Assembly (NCBI RefSeq): GCF_937877005.1
Contig: NZ_CALEFV010000335.1
Location: forward strand, 1-25,411
DNA: 25,411 nt
From: an uncultured Fibrobacter sp.
Lineage (GTDB): Bacteria; Fibrobacterota; Fibrobacteria; Fibrobacterales; Fibrobacteraceae
Direction: 5' to 3'
Shown: piece after piece, positions 15,165 through 22,204 of the stretch
How the letters are laid out: each line of letters opens with the position of its first letter
How positions within the stretch are numbered: the stretch's first letter is position 1
Notes under the pieces: generated by a model
Databases searched by the model: none
What the model was told of the DNA's origin: nothing
The model's input: only the letters and a program-made list of their open reading frames with translations
Translations under genes and position numbers: made by a program

Positions 15165-16181
15165 ATGATTGCACTATTCATCGGTGGAACAGGAACTATC
15201 AGCATGGCCATCACGCGCCTTGCTGCATCTCAGGGCTGGAAACTTTACCTGCTCAATCGCGGGAACCGCCCCGCAGAAGATATCCCCGCAGGGGTTGAAA
15301 TCATTAACGCCGACATCTACGACGAAGCTGCCGTTGCCGAAAAACTCAAGGGCATGGAGTTCGACGTGGTCTGCGATTTTATCGTATTCCATCCGAGTGC
15401 GCTTGAACGCGACTACCGCCTTTTCAAGGGCAAGACCAAGCAGTTCATGTACATCAGTTCTGCGAGCGCCTACCAGAAGCCGCTTTCGGATTACCGCGTT
15501 ACCGAAGGGACACCTCTTGCGAACCCGTACTGGGAATACTCCCGTAACAAGATTGCTGGCGAAGAATTCCTCATGCGAAAATACCGCGAAGAGGGATTCC
15601 CGATTACGATTGTGCGTCCAAGCCACACTTACGATGAACGCCACATTCCGTTGGGCGTTCACGGCAAGAACGGAAGCTGGCAAATTGCGAAGCGCATGCT
15701 GCAGGGCAAGCCGGTCATCATTCACGGTGACGGTACGAGCCTCTGGACCATGACTTTCAACACCGACTTTGCCCGCGGCTTTGTGGGCCTGATGGGCAAC
15801 GTGCATGCTATTGGAGAATCGTTCCAGATTACAAGCGACGAAACCTTGACATGGAATCAGATTTACAAGGCTGTTGCCGATGCGCTGGGCGTTGAACTCA
15901 AGCCCTACTACGTGTCTTCGCAGTTCCTTGCGGATGTGAGTGACTACGATTTGCTGGGGAGCCTCATAGGCGATAAAGCGAATTCCGTGGTGTTCGACAA
16001 TTCCAAACTCAAGCGTGCTGTGCCGAATTTCCGCACCGAGGTCCGCTTTGACCAGGGAATCCGCCGCACTATTGATTACGTGCTAGCGCATCCGGAATTT
16101 CAGAAAGAAGATCCCGAATTCGACGCCTGGTGCGACAAGGTGATTGAAACGCTGGAAAGTGCAAAGGCGGCTTTGCGCTAA
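15165..16181 (+). CDS. NAD-dependent epimerase/dehydratase family (extended SDR) protein
   Basis: This 338-residue Rossmann-fold protein starts ALFIGGTGTISMAI (glycine-rich NAD(P) motif near residues 6-14). SSASAYQKP and YWEYSRNKIAGEE supply the Ser and the YxxxK pair expected of extended SDRs. VRPSHTYDERH and the C-terminal substrate domain follow, ending KVIETLESAKAAL. It resembles the atypical SDR group often annotated as nucleotide-sugar epimerase or plant CSP41-like; the substrate is not known. The ATG is 10 bases after the repeat element, and I see no good ribosome-binding site. It converges with the UvrA-like gene. Confidence 0.8.
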   Translation: MIALFIGGTGTISMAITRLAASQGWKLYLLNRGNRPAEDIPAGVEIINADIYDEAAVAEKLKGMEFDVVCDFIVFHPSALERDYRLFKGKTKQFMYISSASAYQKPLSDYRVTEGTPLANPYWEYSRNKIAGEEFLMRKYREEGFPITIVRPSHTYDERHIPLGVHGKNGSWQIAKRMLQGKPVIIHGDGTSLWTMTFNTDFARGFVGLMGNVHAIGESFQITSDETLTWNQIYKAVADALGVELKPYYVSSQFLADVSDYDLLGSLIGDKANSVVFDNSKLKRAVPNFRTEVRFDQGIRRTIDYVLAHPEFQKEDPEFDAWCDKVIETLESAKAALR

Positions 16182-16204
16182 CGGTCAAGCGCTTGCTTGT
16201 GAAA

Positions 16205-18598
16205 TTATCGGCTCAGTTCCACCACATAGTCGGCGGCATTCACGAAATCTTGCGCATGCTCGATGGCGATGACGGTGTGGCCCGCTTCGGTGAGGCCGTG
16301 AATCAGGTCGAGTAGATGCTGGATGTCCTTTTGATGGAGCCCGCGGGCGGGTTCGTCGAAAAGGAAGAGCGTGTTCGGCGCCTTCGCGCGGGCAAGCGCG
16401 ATGGAAAGACGCAAACGGGCGCGTTCGCCGCCGGAAAGGTGCGACGTGGTTTGCCCGAGGCGCAAGTAGTCGAGCCCGGTATCGATCAAGGGCTTCAACT
16501 TGTCGGCGAAGGGCTTCATATTAATGAACAATTTGTAGGCTTCGCCGACTTCTAGGTCATAGATGTCGGCGATGGAAAGCGACTTGAAGCGGACTTCAAG
16601 AATTTCATCTTTGAAACGTCTGCCGAGGCACACGGGGCATTCGGATTCTTCGTAGCCCGCGGGGTCGAGGATGACGCCTTCACCCTTGCAGTTTTCGCAG
16701 CGGCCCCCGGGGGCGTGCGTCGCGAATTTGCTTGCGGTGTAGCCGCGGACCTTGCTTTCGGGGAGTTTCGCGAACAGGTCGCGGAGAATCGTGTTCAGGT
16801 TGATGGCCGAGGCGACGGTACTGCGGCGGTTTCCGTGGAAATCGCCTGTCGAAAGAATCGATAGTGCCTGGATGCCGAGACTTTCGAATTCGCCCTTGGA
16901 GGCACGCGGGGCTAAGTTCCTGAAGAAAATCGTAGACTTGCCGCTACCGCTCTGGCCCGTGATGACACTGAACTTTTGAATCGGAAAATGCGCAGTGACC
17001 GGCTTCATGTCGAATAAGGCGAAATTTTCGATATTGATTGCTTCGCTTTGCTCGCAATGACGTTTTTTGGATTGCTTTGTTTTGTTTGAGGTCGGCTCCG
17101 CTGTAATTTTCGCAATGACGTTCTTTTTCTTCTCGTCCAAAAGCTTAATCCAATTTCCCGTAGGCGATGCTGGATTGCCAAGAACTTCTTTCGCGGTTCC
17201 TTGCAGCAGAATTTCGCCACCCTTTTCGCCGGCGCCAGGTCCCATTTCAATAATCCAGTCCGCTTTCTTGATGAGGGCTGGGTTGTGGTCAATAAGGACG
17301 AGCGTGTTTCCGCGAGACTGTACCTTCTTGAGGACTTTCCAAAGGGCTTCCACATCGCTCTGGTGTAATCCGCTGGCGGGTTCGTCGAGGACAATCAAAA
17401 GGTTGTTCAGGTGCCCGGTGCTGAGGCTCGAAAGCCGAAGTCTCTGGACTTCACCACCCGATAGGGTGGCGCCTGCACGCCCTGCCGTAAGGTATCCGAT
17501 ATCCAAATCGACAATCGCCTGGATGCGGTCAATCAATGTGCGGAATGCGGGCTGCTGCTTTACCGTCAGTCGATTGTCGAACAGGGCGTGCAGCCGGCTT
17601 TCGAGTTTCGCGAAAGGCGTGTTCAAAATGTCTTGCCAAGTGATAGGCTTGCCACTGCCACAGTCAATTGCAGCGCGGAGCAGGCCTTCATTCAGGCGTA
17701 ATCCCTTGCAATGGTGACATTCTTCTTCGCTTTCGCCTTCGGCCTTGCCCGTTCCCAGACAATTGGGACATGCGCTTGTTCGCGAGTATGGCGAAAGGTC
17801 TTCGGCGGTGAGTTGCCTTAGCTGCAGGATTCCGTGGGTCTCGCAGCGAGGAACGGTGCTGTAAAGCCTAGGTTGACCGTTGATGTCTAGAGTGAGGCTT
17901 CCATGGGTGAGCTTCAGGACTCCGTCCACGGCTTCGGCAATACGTGTGCGCGTGTTCTCGCGGACGATCACGCGATCGACAACGATAAAGAATTTTTCGG
18001 GGACGATTTCCTTCTCTCTTGCAGTCAGGTCGGCGAGCGAGTAGCTGACGCCGTCGGCGAAAGCGCGCGTAAAACCTTGTGCGAGGAAAAGGGCCGAAAG
18101 TTTGTCGAGGTTTGTCTTGTTGACTTCAATCTTGGCGAGGAACTGAAGCTTTGATCCCTGAGGCAGGCTCGCGATTTCGCGAATCATGTCTTCCCGGCTT
18201 TCGCTTGTCGTCGGTTTTCCGCAAAGAGGGCATGCCTGTTTTGCGTTTGCTGCAAAAAGAGCTCTCAAGGTGCTGTCACATTCCGAGATGCTTAACGCAT
18301 AAGCCTTGGCGGGTGTTTCTCCGTGGCTGGGGCCAATGGCTAGGCTTGCGGGCAAGCCTTCGGCACAGTCCAGTGGAATAATGCGGCGTCCACCTAGAAG
18401 TTCGGCTGCAAATGGGGATAATGTTTCGAGGTAGCGCCTTTTGGATTCCCCGTGCAGGGTGTCGAGGACGAGTGTCGATTTTCCGCAACCCGAAGGACCG
18501 CATACGACCGTTATCTTGCCCAGTGGAAACTGGGCATCTACGTTTTTCAGGTTATGCAACCTGCAACCGCGTATGGATATGAAATTTGAACCGGCCAC
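16205..18598 (-). CDS. UvrA-like ATPase, short and divergent paralogue
   Basis: The protein shows two ABC modules in UvrA order. Module one has Walker A GPSGCGKST (34-42), LSGGEVQRLRLSS and VLDEPASGLHQSD. Module two has TGQSGSGKST (about 545), GGRCENCKGEGVI, CPVCLGRRFKDE, LSGGERARLRLS and LFDEPARGLH. Zinc-type Cys pairs CPLC, CPNC and CHHC occur in module one. At 797 residues it is well below the roughly 940 of normal UvrA, with the shortage mainly in module one (UvrB-binding/insertion region) and after the last ATPase strand (ends DYVVELSR). It may be a UvrA2-type protein in DNA repair or drug tolerance, not the housekeeping excinuclease. A stop codon lies two codons upstream and no ATG follows nearby, so a GTG start at 18598 is used. 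Confidence 0.82.
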   Translation of the reverse strand: MAGSNFISIRGCRLHNLKNVDAQFPLGKITVVCGPSGCGKSTLVLDTLHGESKRRYLETLSPFAAELLGGRRIIPLDCAEGLPASLAIGPSHGETPAKAYALSISECDSTLRALFAANAKQACPLCGKPTTSESREDMIREIASLPQGSKLQFLAKIEVNKTNLDKLSALFLAQGFTRAFADGVSYSLADLTAREKEIVPEKFFIVVDRVIVRENTRTRIAEAVDGVLKLTHGSLTLDINGQPRLYSTVPRCETHGILQLRQLTAEDLSPYSRTSACPNCLGTGKAEGESEEECHHCKGLRLNEGLLRAAIDCGSGKPITWQDILNTPFAKLESRLHALFDNRLTVKQQPAFRTLIDRIQAIVDLDIGYLTAGRAGATLSGGEVQRLRLSSLSTGHLNNLLIVLDEPASGLHQSDVEALWKVLKKVQSRGNTLVLIDHNPALIKKADWIIEMGPGAGEKGGEILLQGTAKEVLGNPASPTGNWIKLLDEKKKNVIAKITAEPTSNKTKQSKKRHCEQSEAINIENFALFDMKPVTAHFPIQKFSVITGQSGSGKSTIFFRNLAPRASKGEFESLGIQALSILSTGDFHGNRRSTVASAINLNTILRDLFAKLPESKVRGYTASKFATHAPGGRCENCKGEGVILDPAGYEESECPVCLGRRFKDEILEVRFKSLSIADIYDLEVGEAYKLFINMKPFADKLKPLIDTGLDYLRLGQTTSHLSGGERARLRLSIALARAKAPNTLFLFDEPARGLHQKDIQHLLDLIHGLTEAGHTVIAIEHAQDFVNAADYVVELSR
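17036..17121 (-). repeat. Two copies of a GTCATTGCGA...GCAATC repeat inside the UvrA-like gene
   Basis: On the minus strand CGTCATTGCGAGCAAAG plus CGAAGCAATC (17036-17062) is a copy of the widespread dispersed repeat that, when translated, gives HCEQSEAI. A longer, looser copy starts CGTCATTGCGA (17110-17120) and ends CAAAGCAATCC (17069-17079). Both keep the frame open and lie in the linker between the two ATPase modules (about residues 493-521). Confidence 0.7.
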
Positions 18599-18610
18599 GA
18601 GTTACATCAT

Positions 18611-18637
18611 CCATTATCAATTGTCAATTATCAATTA
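18611..18637. repeat. Tandem AT-rich repeat of the ATTATCAATTGTCAATT type
   Basis: The units TATCAAT, TGTCAAT and TATCAAT follow one another at seven to nine base steps in the 36-base gap between the UvrA-like gene and the gene before it. The element reaches into the stop codon (18635-18637) of that gene. Confidence 0.5.
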
Positions 18638-19216
18638 CTCTCGGATGGTGAATCTCAGTTCGCCGAACGGAGTGCAGAAATCCAGGTTTTCGAGGTTGTT
18701 TTCTTCGACTCCGGCGAACATGCGGTAGCCGCCGCCGATAGAGACCTCAAGCATTTTCGTGATACGGTAGTTGAAATGAACGGCCATGTCGGCAATAAAC
18801 ACGTAGTCTTCGGACTGGAATCCTTCGTCGCCATTTTCAAGTGTGTTAATGGCACCGCCGCCGATACGGACGGGTACCGAGATGGCAAAGTCGCTGATCC
18901 TAATGGGGAAGAGCTCTACGAAGGCGCCGAAGGAATTGTAATTGACGAGCTGCTTCTGCGGTACATTGTAGTTGCGGACATCGCTAATCGTGGAAACGTA
19001 CCACATACCGGTCGAAAGTAGCGGGTTAAGGTCAATGCCGATGCGAAGTGACATGAAAATGGTTCCGTCATCTGCGATCATGGAATTTCCTCCGCCGATG
19101 CCGACGAGTGCTTTGATTCCGTCGTTTTTTTCTTCTTCGGGAGTGAACTTGACACTGCGGAGTTCTGCGTTGGCGAAGGCCGTGATGGCGATAATGAGCA
19201 AGAGAATCTTTTTCAT
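18635..19216 (-). CDS. Predicted outer-membrane beta-barrel-like protein, function unknown
   Basis: This 193-residue protein begins with a signal peptide (MKKILLLIIAITAFANA, cleavage likely after ANA). The mature part is made of short alternating segments with glycine turns (KALVGIGGGNSM, FMSLRIGIDLNPLL, FAISVPVRIGGGAI, VHFNYRITKMLEVSIGGGYR) and ends GELRFTIRE, as in small eight-strand outer-membrane barrels. I do not recognise a named family. AAGGAATACTCTT before the ATG gives a modest ribosome-binding site. It lies 30 bases after the YihY gene and 36 before the UvrA-like gene on the same strand, so the three may share a transcript. Confidence 0.7.
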   Translation of the reverse strand: MKKILLLIIAITAFANAELRSVKFTPEEEKNDGIKALVGIGGGNSMIADDGTIFMSLRIGIDLNPLLSTGMWYVSTISDVRNYNVPQKQLVNYNSFGAFVELFPIRISDFAISVPVRIGGGAINTLENGDEGFQSEDYVFIADMAVHFNYRITKMLEVSIGGGYRMFAGVEENNLENLDFCTPFGELRFTIRE

Positions 19217-19246
19217 AAGAGTATTCCTTATGGTAAATGGCTTCGG

Positions 19247-20233
19247 CTACATCCTGTCATGGGTCATGTTTAACCCTTCAGAGGGGCTTCCTTCCCAGTT
19301 CCAAATACGGTCTTTCGCCTCGGGCCAGTTGCAGATTGTCCAGACAATGGAGTTTCCGCAAAGCACGATGGTCCAAATGCCGAATACGAGGAAGAGAATG
19401 AGCGGAATGAAGGCTAGTGATCCGTAGAAGATGGACATTCTGGTCACGAGCATTGTCTGGATGAGCATGAGAATCTTTACATAAATGTTAATGCAGACCC
19501 AGGCGAGTGCCGTAATGCCGAGCGAAGAGAGCAAAAGTCTTTTCTTGGTGTAATTCTTGGGGTCTGGCCTAGCTGGCAGCGCGTATAGGGTCATGAATAC
19601 GACTAGCATGAATGCTCCGTGGAAGGTCGCGTACCAGAAGGCGTTGATAAGGGTCTTTAGGACGGAAGGATCGAAATGGAACCCGTCCACGATAATCACG
19701 GAAAGGACATGTTGCATGTGGTTCACGAAACCTGCGTAAAGCCCGATGATGCCTGCGAAGATGAGAAGCAGGGGGGTGTAGATACGGATTTGCTTGTGTA
19801 ACGGTCGGGATACCTTGTTTTCCCAAACCACGTTGAAGTTCGATTCTAGACTTCCGAAGGCGAGGATGAAGGTGATGAATAGACCGAGTGCGCCGATAAA
19901 TCCTAGTTTACCGATAGGCACATGTTCTGCATTTTCAACGATGGTGATAATGGGGTCAATGGGCCATTTTAGGTCGAAAATGGCCAGCAAGTGTGGAAGA
20001 TAGTCCGACACGAAATTGCCGAATCCGACGGCGATCGTGATGGACGTTAGTAAGATTAGTAGGGGTACGACAGCTAAAAAAGTTGTGTAGGTGAGGGCTG
20101 CGGCACGAGTAAGTCCATGGAAGTATAGAAAAGACTTGCCTGCGATAATGGCGATTTTGACGGGGGTGACGGAGCGCGCGGCTATCGCGTCGAAAAGCCG
20201 TTCCCAGGAAAAGTTTTTGAACCAATCGGGCAT
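19247..20233 (-). CDS. YihY/BrkB family inner-membrane protein
   Basis: This 328-residue protein has six evident membrane segments. The family motif FHGLTRAAALTYTTFLAVVP (about 39-58) is followed by LGFIGALGLFITFILAFGSLESNFNVVWE, seen here as IGALGLFITFILAFGS and NFNVVW. C-terminal helices contain YGSLAFIPLILFLVFGIWT and IVLCGNSIVW. YihY/BrkB proteins were once called ribonuclease BN in error, and their role is unsettled (possible transport or envelope role). No ribosome-binding site is obvious; TTTTTTTCTAGATT lies 12 bases before the ATG. It heads the minus-strand run towards the UvrA-like gene. Confidence 0.9.
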   Translation of the reverse strand: MPDWFKNFSWERLFDAIAARSVTPVKIAIIAGKSFLYFHGLTRAAALTYTTFLAVVPLLILLTSITIAVGFGNFVSDYLPHLLAIFDLKWPIDPIITIVENAEHVPIGKLGFIGALGLFITFILAFGSLESNFNVVWENKVSRPLHKQIRIYTPLLLIFAGIIGLYAGFVNHMQHVLSVIIVDGFHFDPSVLKTLINAFWYATFHGAFMLVVFMTLYALPARPDPKNYTKKRLLLSSLGITALAWVCINIYVKILMLIQTMLVTRMSIFYGSLAFIPLILFLVFGIWTIVLCGNSIVWTICNWPEAKDRIWNWEGSPSEGLNMTHDRM

Positions 20234-20281
20234 AACTGGCTAGAAAATCTAGAAAAAAAGGTGGATTTGGCGTTGCGAATT

Positions 20282-20329
20282 GTCCACATTTTGAGAAAAA
20301 CATACCTAAATGTGGACTTTTTATTTTAA
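20282..20329 (+). promoter_or_regulatory. Ten-pair hairpin with T-rich tail in the divergent yihY/PL11 gap
   Basis: GTCCACATTT (20282-20291) and AAATGTGGAC (20308-20317) form a perfect stem around 16 bases, followed by TTTTTATTTTAA. It looks like a terminator for plus-strand transcription, but no plus-strand gene lies just upstream. It may be an operator or insulate the two divergent promoters. Confidence 0.5.
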
Positions 20330-20388
20330 CAAACGACTTATAAATCTAATATAATTGTATATTTTGAAAAATAATGTAGACTTTTTAT
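20310..20388. repeat. Pair of imperfect direct repeats in a very A/T-rich stretch
   Basis: ATGTGGACTTTTTAT (20310-20324) and ATGTAGACTTTTTAT (20374-20388) match at 14 of 15 bases, 64 bases apart. The A/T-rich stretch between them and on to about 20,470 has no other recognisable feature. Together with the hairpin this fills the 291-base divergent gap. Confidence 0.5.
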
Positions 20389-20488
20389 AAATTATTGATT
20401 ATCTTTGAAAAAGAGAATGCTGTACATGAACCGTTGTCTATGGACTGCGAAATGACAGAAAAAATGCGCTGTTCTAAGGAGCGGCAAA

Positions 20489-20520
20489 TATATTAAGGGA
20501 TGAACTTCACTATTTGGAGT
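20489..20520 (+). promoter_or_regulatory. Putative promoter and ribosome-binding site of the PL11 gene
   Basis: TATATT (20489-20494) would start transcription near 20501. The short leader carries GGAG (20516-20519), five bases before the ATG at 20525. Unlike the apparently leaderless genes, this one has a normal ribosome-binding site. Confidence 0.5.
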
Positions 20521-20524
20521 AATT

Positions 20525-21505
20525 ATGGGTAGAGTGACTAAAGTTTCTATGATGCTGACCGGCCTGTTGGTTGCGGGCATGGCTGTTCCGTCTTTCGCGG
20601 CGACCCGCCAGATGGAAAAACTTTCGCGAGGTCTTGCCGTTGCGAACACGGGCAAGGGTATGCTTGTGAGCTGGCGCCTCTTGGGCACCGAGAATCCGGA
20701 CACGGAATTCAACCTTTACCGCGACGGAACGAAAATCGCCACCATCGGAAAGACTGCTGGCACGAACTACCTGGACGCTGACGGCAAGACGACTTCCAAG
20801 TACACGGTTGCCGCAGTGGTTGGCGGCAAGGAAGGCAAGGCGGAAGGTGCGCTTATCGTGTTGGACCAGAACAGCAAGGGGTTCCCGTACAAGACCATCA
20901 AGGGTCTCAATGTACCCAAGGACCAGACGATGCCGGACGGTTCCACATGCAGCTACAGCCCCAACGACATGAGCGTGGGTGACCTGGATGGCGACGGCGA
21001 GCTGGATTTGGTTCTCAAGTGGGATCCGAACAATTCCAAGGACAATTCCCAGTCGGGTTACACGGGATCGGTGTTTATTGACGGTCTGAAGATGGATGGA
21101 ACCCTCCTGTGGCGTATCGACCTGGGCAAGAATATCCGTGCCGGCGCCCATTACACCCAGTTTATGGTCTACGACCTAGATGGCGACGGAATTGCCGAAA
21201 TCGTGATGAAAACTTCCGACGGCACTGTCGACGGCAAGGGCAAGGTCATTGGCGACGGATCCAAGGATTATCGCTCCTCTTCGGGAACGATCATGACCGG
21301 TAACGAATTCCTGACGGTGTTCAAGGGAAATACCGGCGAGGCCGTTCATACGATTAACTATTGGCCTGCCCGCGGAAAGATTTCGGGGGATACCTACGGT
21401 AACCGCGACAACCGTATGCTGGCGGCGATTGCCTACCTGGACGGGGTTCACCCGAGTGTCATCATGAGCCGCGGTTACTATACCGAATTCTTTGTGGCTG
21501 CCTAG
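20525..21505 (+). CDS. PL11 rhamnogalacturonan lyase, N-terminal part up to an in-frame TAG
   Basis: PL11 enzymes cut the rhamnogalacturonan-I backbone of pectin by beta-elimination. The protein has a signal peptide (cleavage likely after Ala25, AVPSFA). A fibronectin-like N-terminal domain follows, with EKLSRGLAVANTGKGMLVSW and FNLYRDGTKIA. The beta-propeller begins near residue 125. Calcium-type motifs DLDGDGELDLVLKWDP and DLDGDGIAEIVMKTSDG and the block NRDNRMLAAIAYLDG, followed by PSVIMSRGYYTEFFVAA, are characteristic. At 21503-21505 TAG replaces what is normally Trp or Tyr, and the frame then continues with recognisable PL11 sequence. TAG is a normal stop in neighbouring genes, so it is a true break or a sequencing error. 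Confidence 0.88.
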   Translation: MGRVTKVSMMLTGLLVAGMAVPSFAATRQMEKLSRGLAVANTGKGMLVSWRLLGTENPDTEFNLYRDGTKIATIGKTAGTNYLDADGKTTSKYTVAAVVGGKEGKAEGALIVLDQNSKGFPYKTIKGLNVPKDQTMPDGSTCSYSPNDMSVGDLDGDGELDLVLKWDPNNSKDNSQSGYTGSVFIDGLKMDGTLLWRIDLGKNIRAGAHYTQFMVYDLDGDGIAEIVMKTSDGTVDGKGKVIGDGSKDYRSSSGTIMTGNEFLTVFKGNTGEAVHTINYWPARGKISGDTYGNRDNRMLAAIAYLDGVHPSVIMSRGYYTEFFVAA

Positions 21506-21673
21506 GATGTTGACCGCAAGGACCTCAAGTCCCGCTGGCTGCAAAGTTCCGACAAGAAGGGGCAGGGGCTTTACGGCGAAGGCAACCACAACCTTTCCGT
21601 TGGCGACCTGGATGGCGACGGCTTCGACGAAATCGTTATGGGGGCTGCCGCACTCAATCACGACGGTACACTC
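21506..21673 (+). pseudogene. Continuation of the PL11 gene beyond the TAG, cut by the junction
   Basis: The same frame continues after the TAG with DVDRKDLKSRWLQSSDKKGQ, YGEGNHNLSVGDLDGDGF and DEIVMGAAALNHDGTL, the expected next propeller blade. Full PL11 enzymes carry on for a further 200 or so residues (…GHGDA…), but here the family sequence stops at about 21,673 and an unrelated protein begins in the same frame. The C-terminal part is therefore absent. Confidence 0.85.
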
Positions 21674-21690
21674 AGAGAGGTATTTTTTCT
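21660..21690. other. Junction between Fibrobacter-like and Clostridia-like DNA
   Basis: Left of here the frame encodes a PL11 blade; right of here it encodes a metallophosphoesterase interior (VFFLMDTGDYMTDESKTEYG) without its N-terminal half. Base composition and codon use change at the same point. No repeat, integrase or attachment site is visible. The placement is by homology and is accurate to about 15 bases. Confidence 0.85.
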
Positions 21691-22201
21691 GATGGATACC
21701 GGTGATTATATGACGGATGAAAGTAAGACTGAATACGGTGTCACCGATCCTGATGAGGTTTATGACGGCGTAAAGCTGTCACAGGTTGAGTGGTATAAAG
21801 ATAAGCATGATTCAATTGAAAAAGAATACGGTGAATTCAGGTCTGTGACGGTTGTTCATATTCCTCCTTATCAGACAGAACGCGAATATGCCGACAGTGA
21901 CTTCCTTTACGGTGAAAAACGCGAGGGTGTATGCGAATCAGGCTTCGATGCGGGACTTATTGACGCTATGCTCGAAAAGGGAAGCGGGCAGGCTGTATAT
22001 TTCGGACACGACCATGTGAATGATTTCGGAGTTATGTATGAAGATATTCTCTTATCATATATTCAGCCGTCAGGCTACGGTGCATATAATATGCAGACAA
22101 AGTTTGATGCTCCCGAAGATCAGTGGATTCAGGGATGTACGGTTCTTGATATTGCAGAAGACGGAACATATATTGCTGAAAGAATATATAATCACAAATA
22201 A
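21674..22201 (+). CDS. Metallophosphoesterase, C-terminal half only
   Basis: This roughly 175-residue fragment of a calcineurin-like phosphoesterase keeps VFFLMDTGDYM, QVEWYKDKHDSIEKEYG, the metal-ligand strand VTVVHIPPYQTE and the final ligand motif AVYFGHDHVNDFG. It ends with LDIAEDGTYIAERIYNHK. The N-terminal DxH, GD and GNHD motifs are absent because the sequence joins PL11 DNA upstream. The nearest ATG that could be called as a start (21,638) lies in PL11 sequence and is not real. Codon use (AGA, ATA, AAA) matches the genes that follow, not those before. It is likely the first known member of the right-hand operon. Confidence 0.85.
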   Translation, partial: REVFFLMDTGDYMTDESKTEYGVTDPDEVYDGVKLSQVEWYKDKHDSIEKEYGEFRSVTVVHIPPYQTEREYADSDFLYGEKREGVCESGFDAGLIDAMLEKGSGQAVYFGHDHVNDFGVMYEDILLSYIQPSGYGAYNMQTKFDAPEDQWIQGCTVLDIAEDGTYIAERIYNHK

Positions 22202-22204
22202 GAT

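Noticed and set aside
16186..16195. Palindrome CAAGCGCTTG between convergent genes
   Set aside because: It is only ten bases with no loop or T-run, too weak to call a terminator.
17036..17121. CRISPR-like repeat in the UvrA-like gene
   Set aside because: There are just two unequal copies without uniform spacers, inside a coding frame, and they match a dispersed repeat family.
21503..21505. TAG recoding (alternative genetic code) to rescue the PL11 frame
   Set aside because: TAG is the natural stop of several complete genes in the same part of the window, and no suppressor tRNA is visible.
21638..22201. A hybrid protein starting at an ATG in PL11 sequence and running through the metallophosphoesterase
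   Set aside because: The first dozen residues are a PL11 propeller blade and the rest is the interior of an unrelated enzyme; the frame match at the join is a one-in-three chance.
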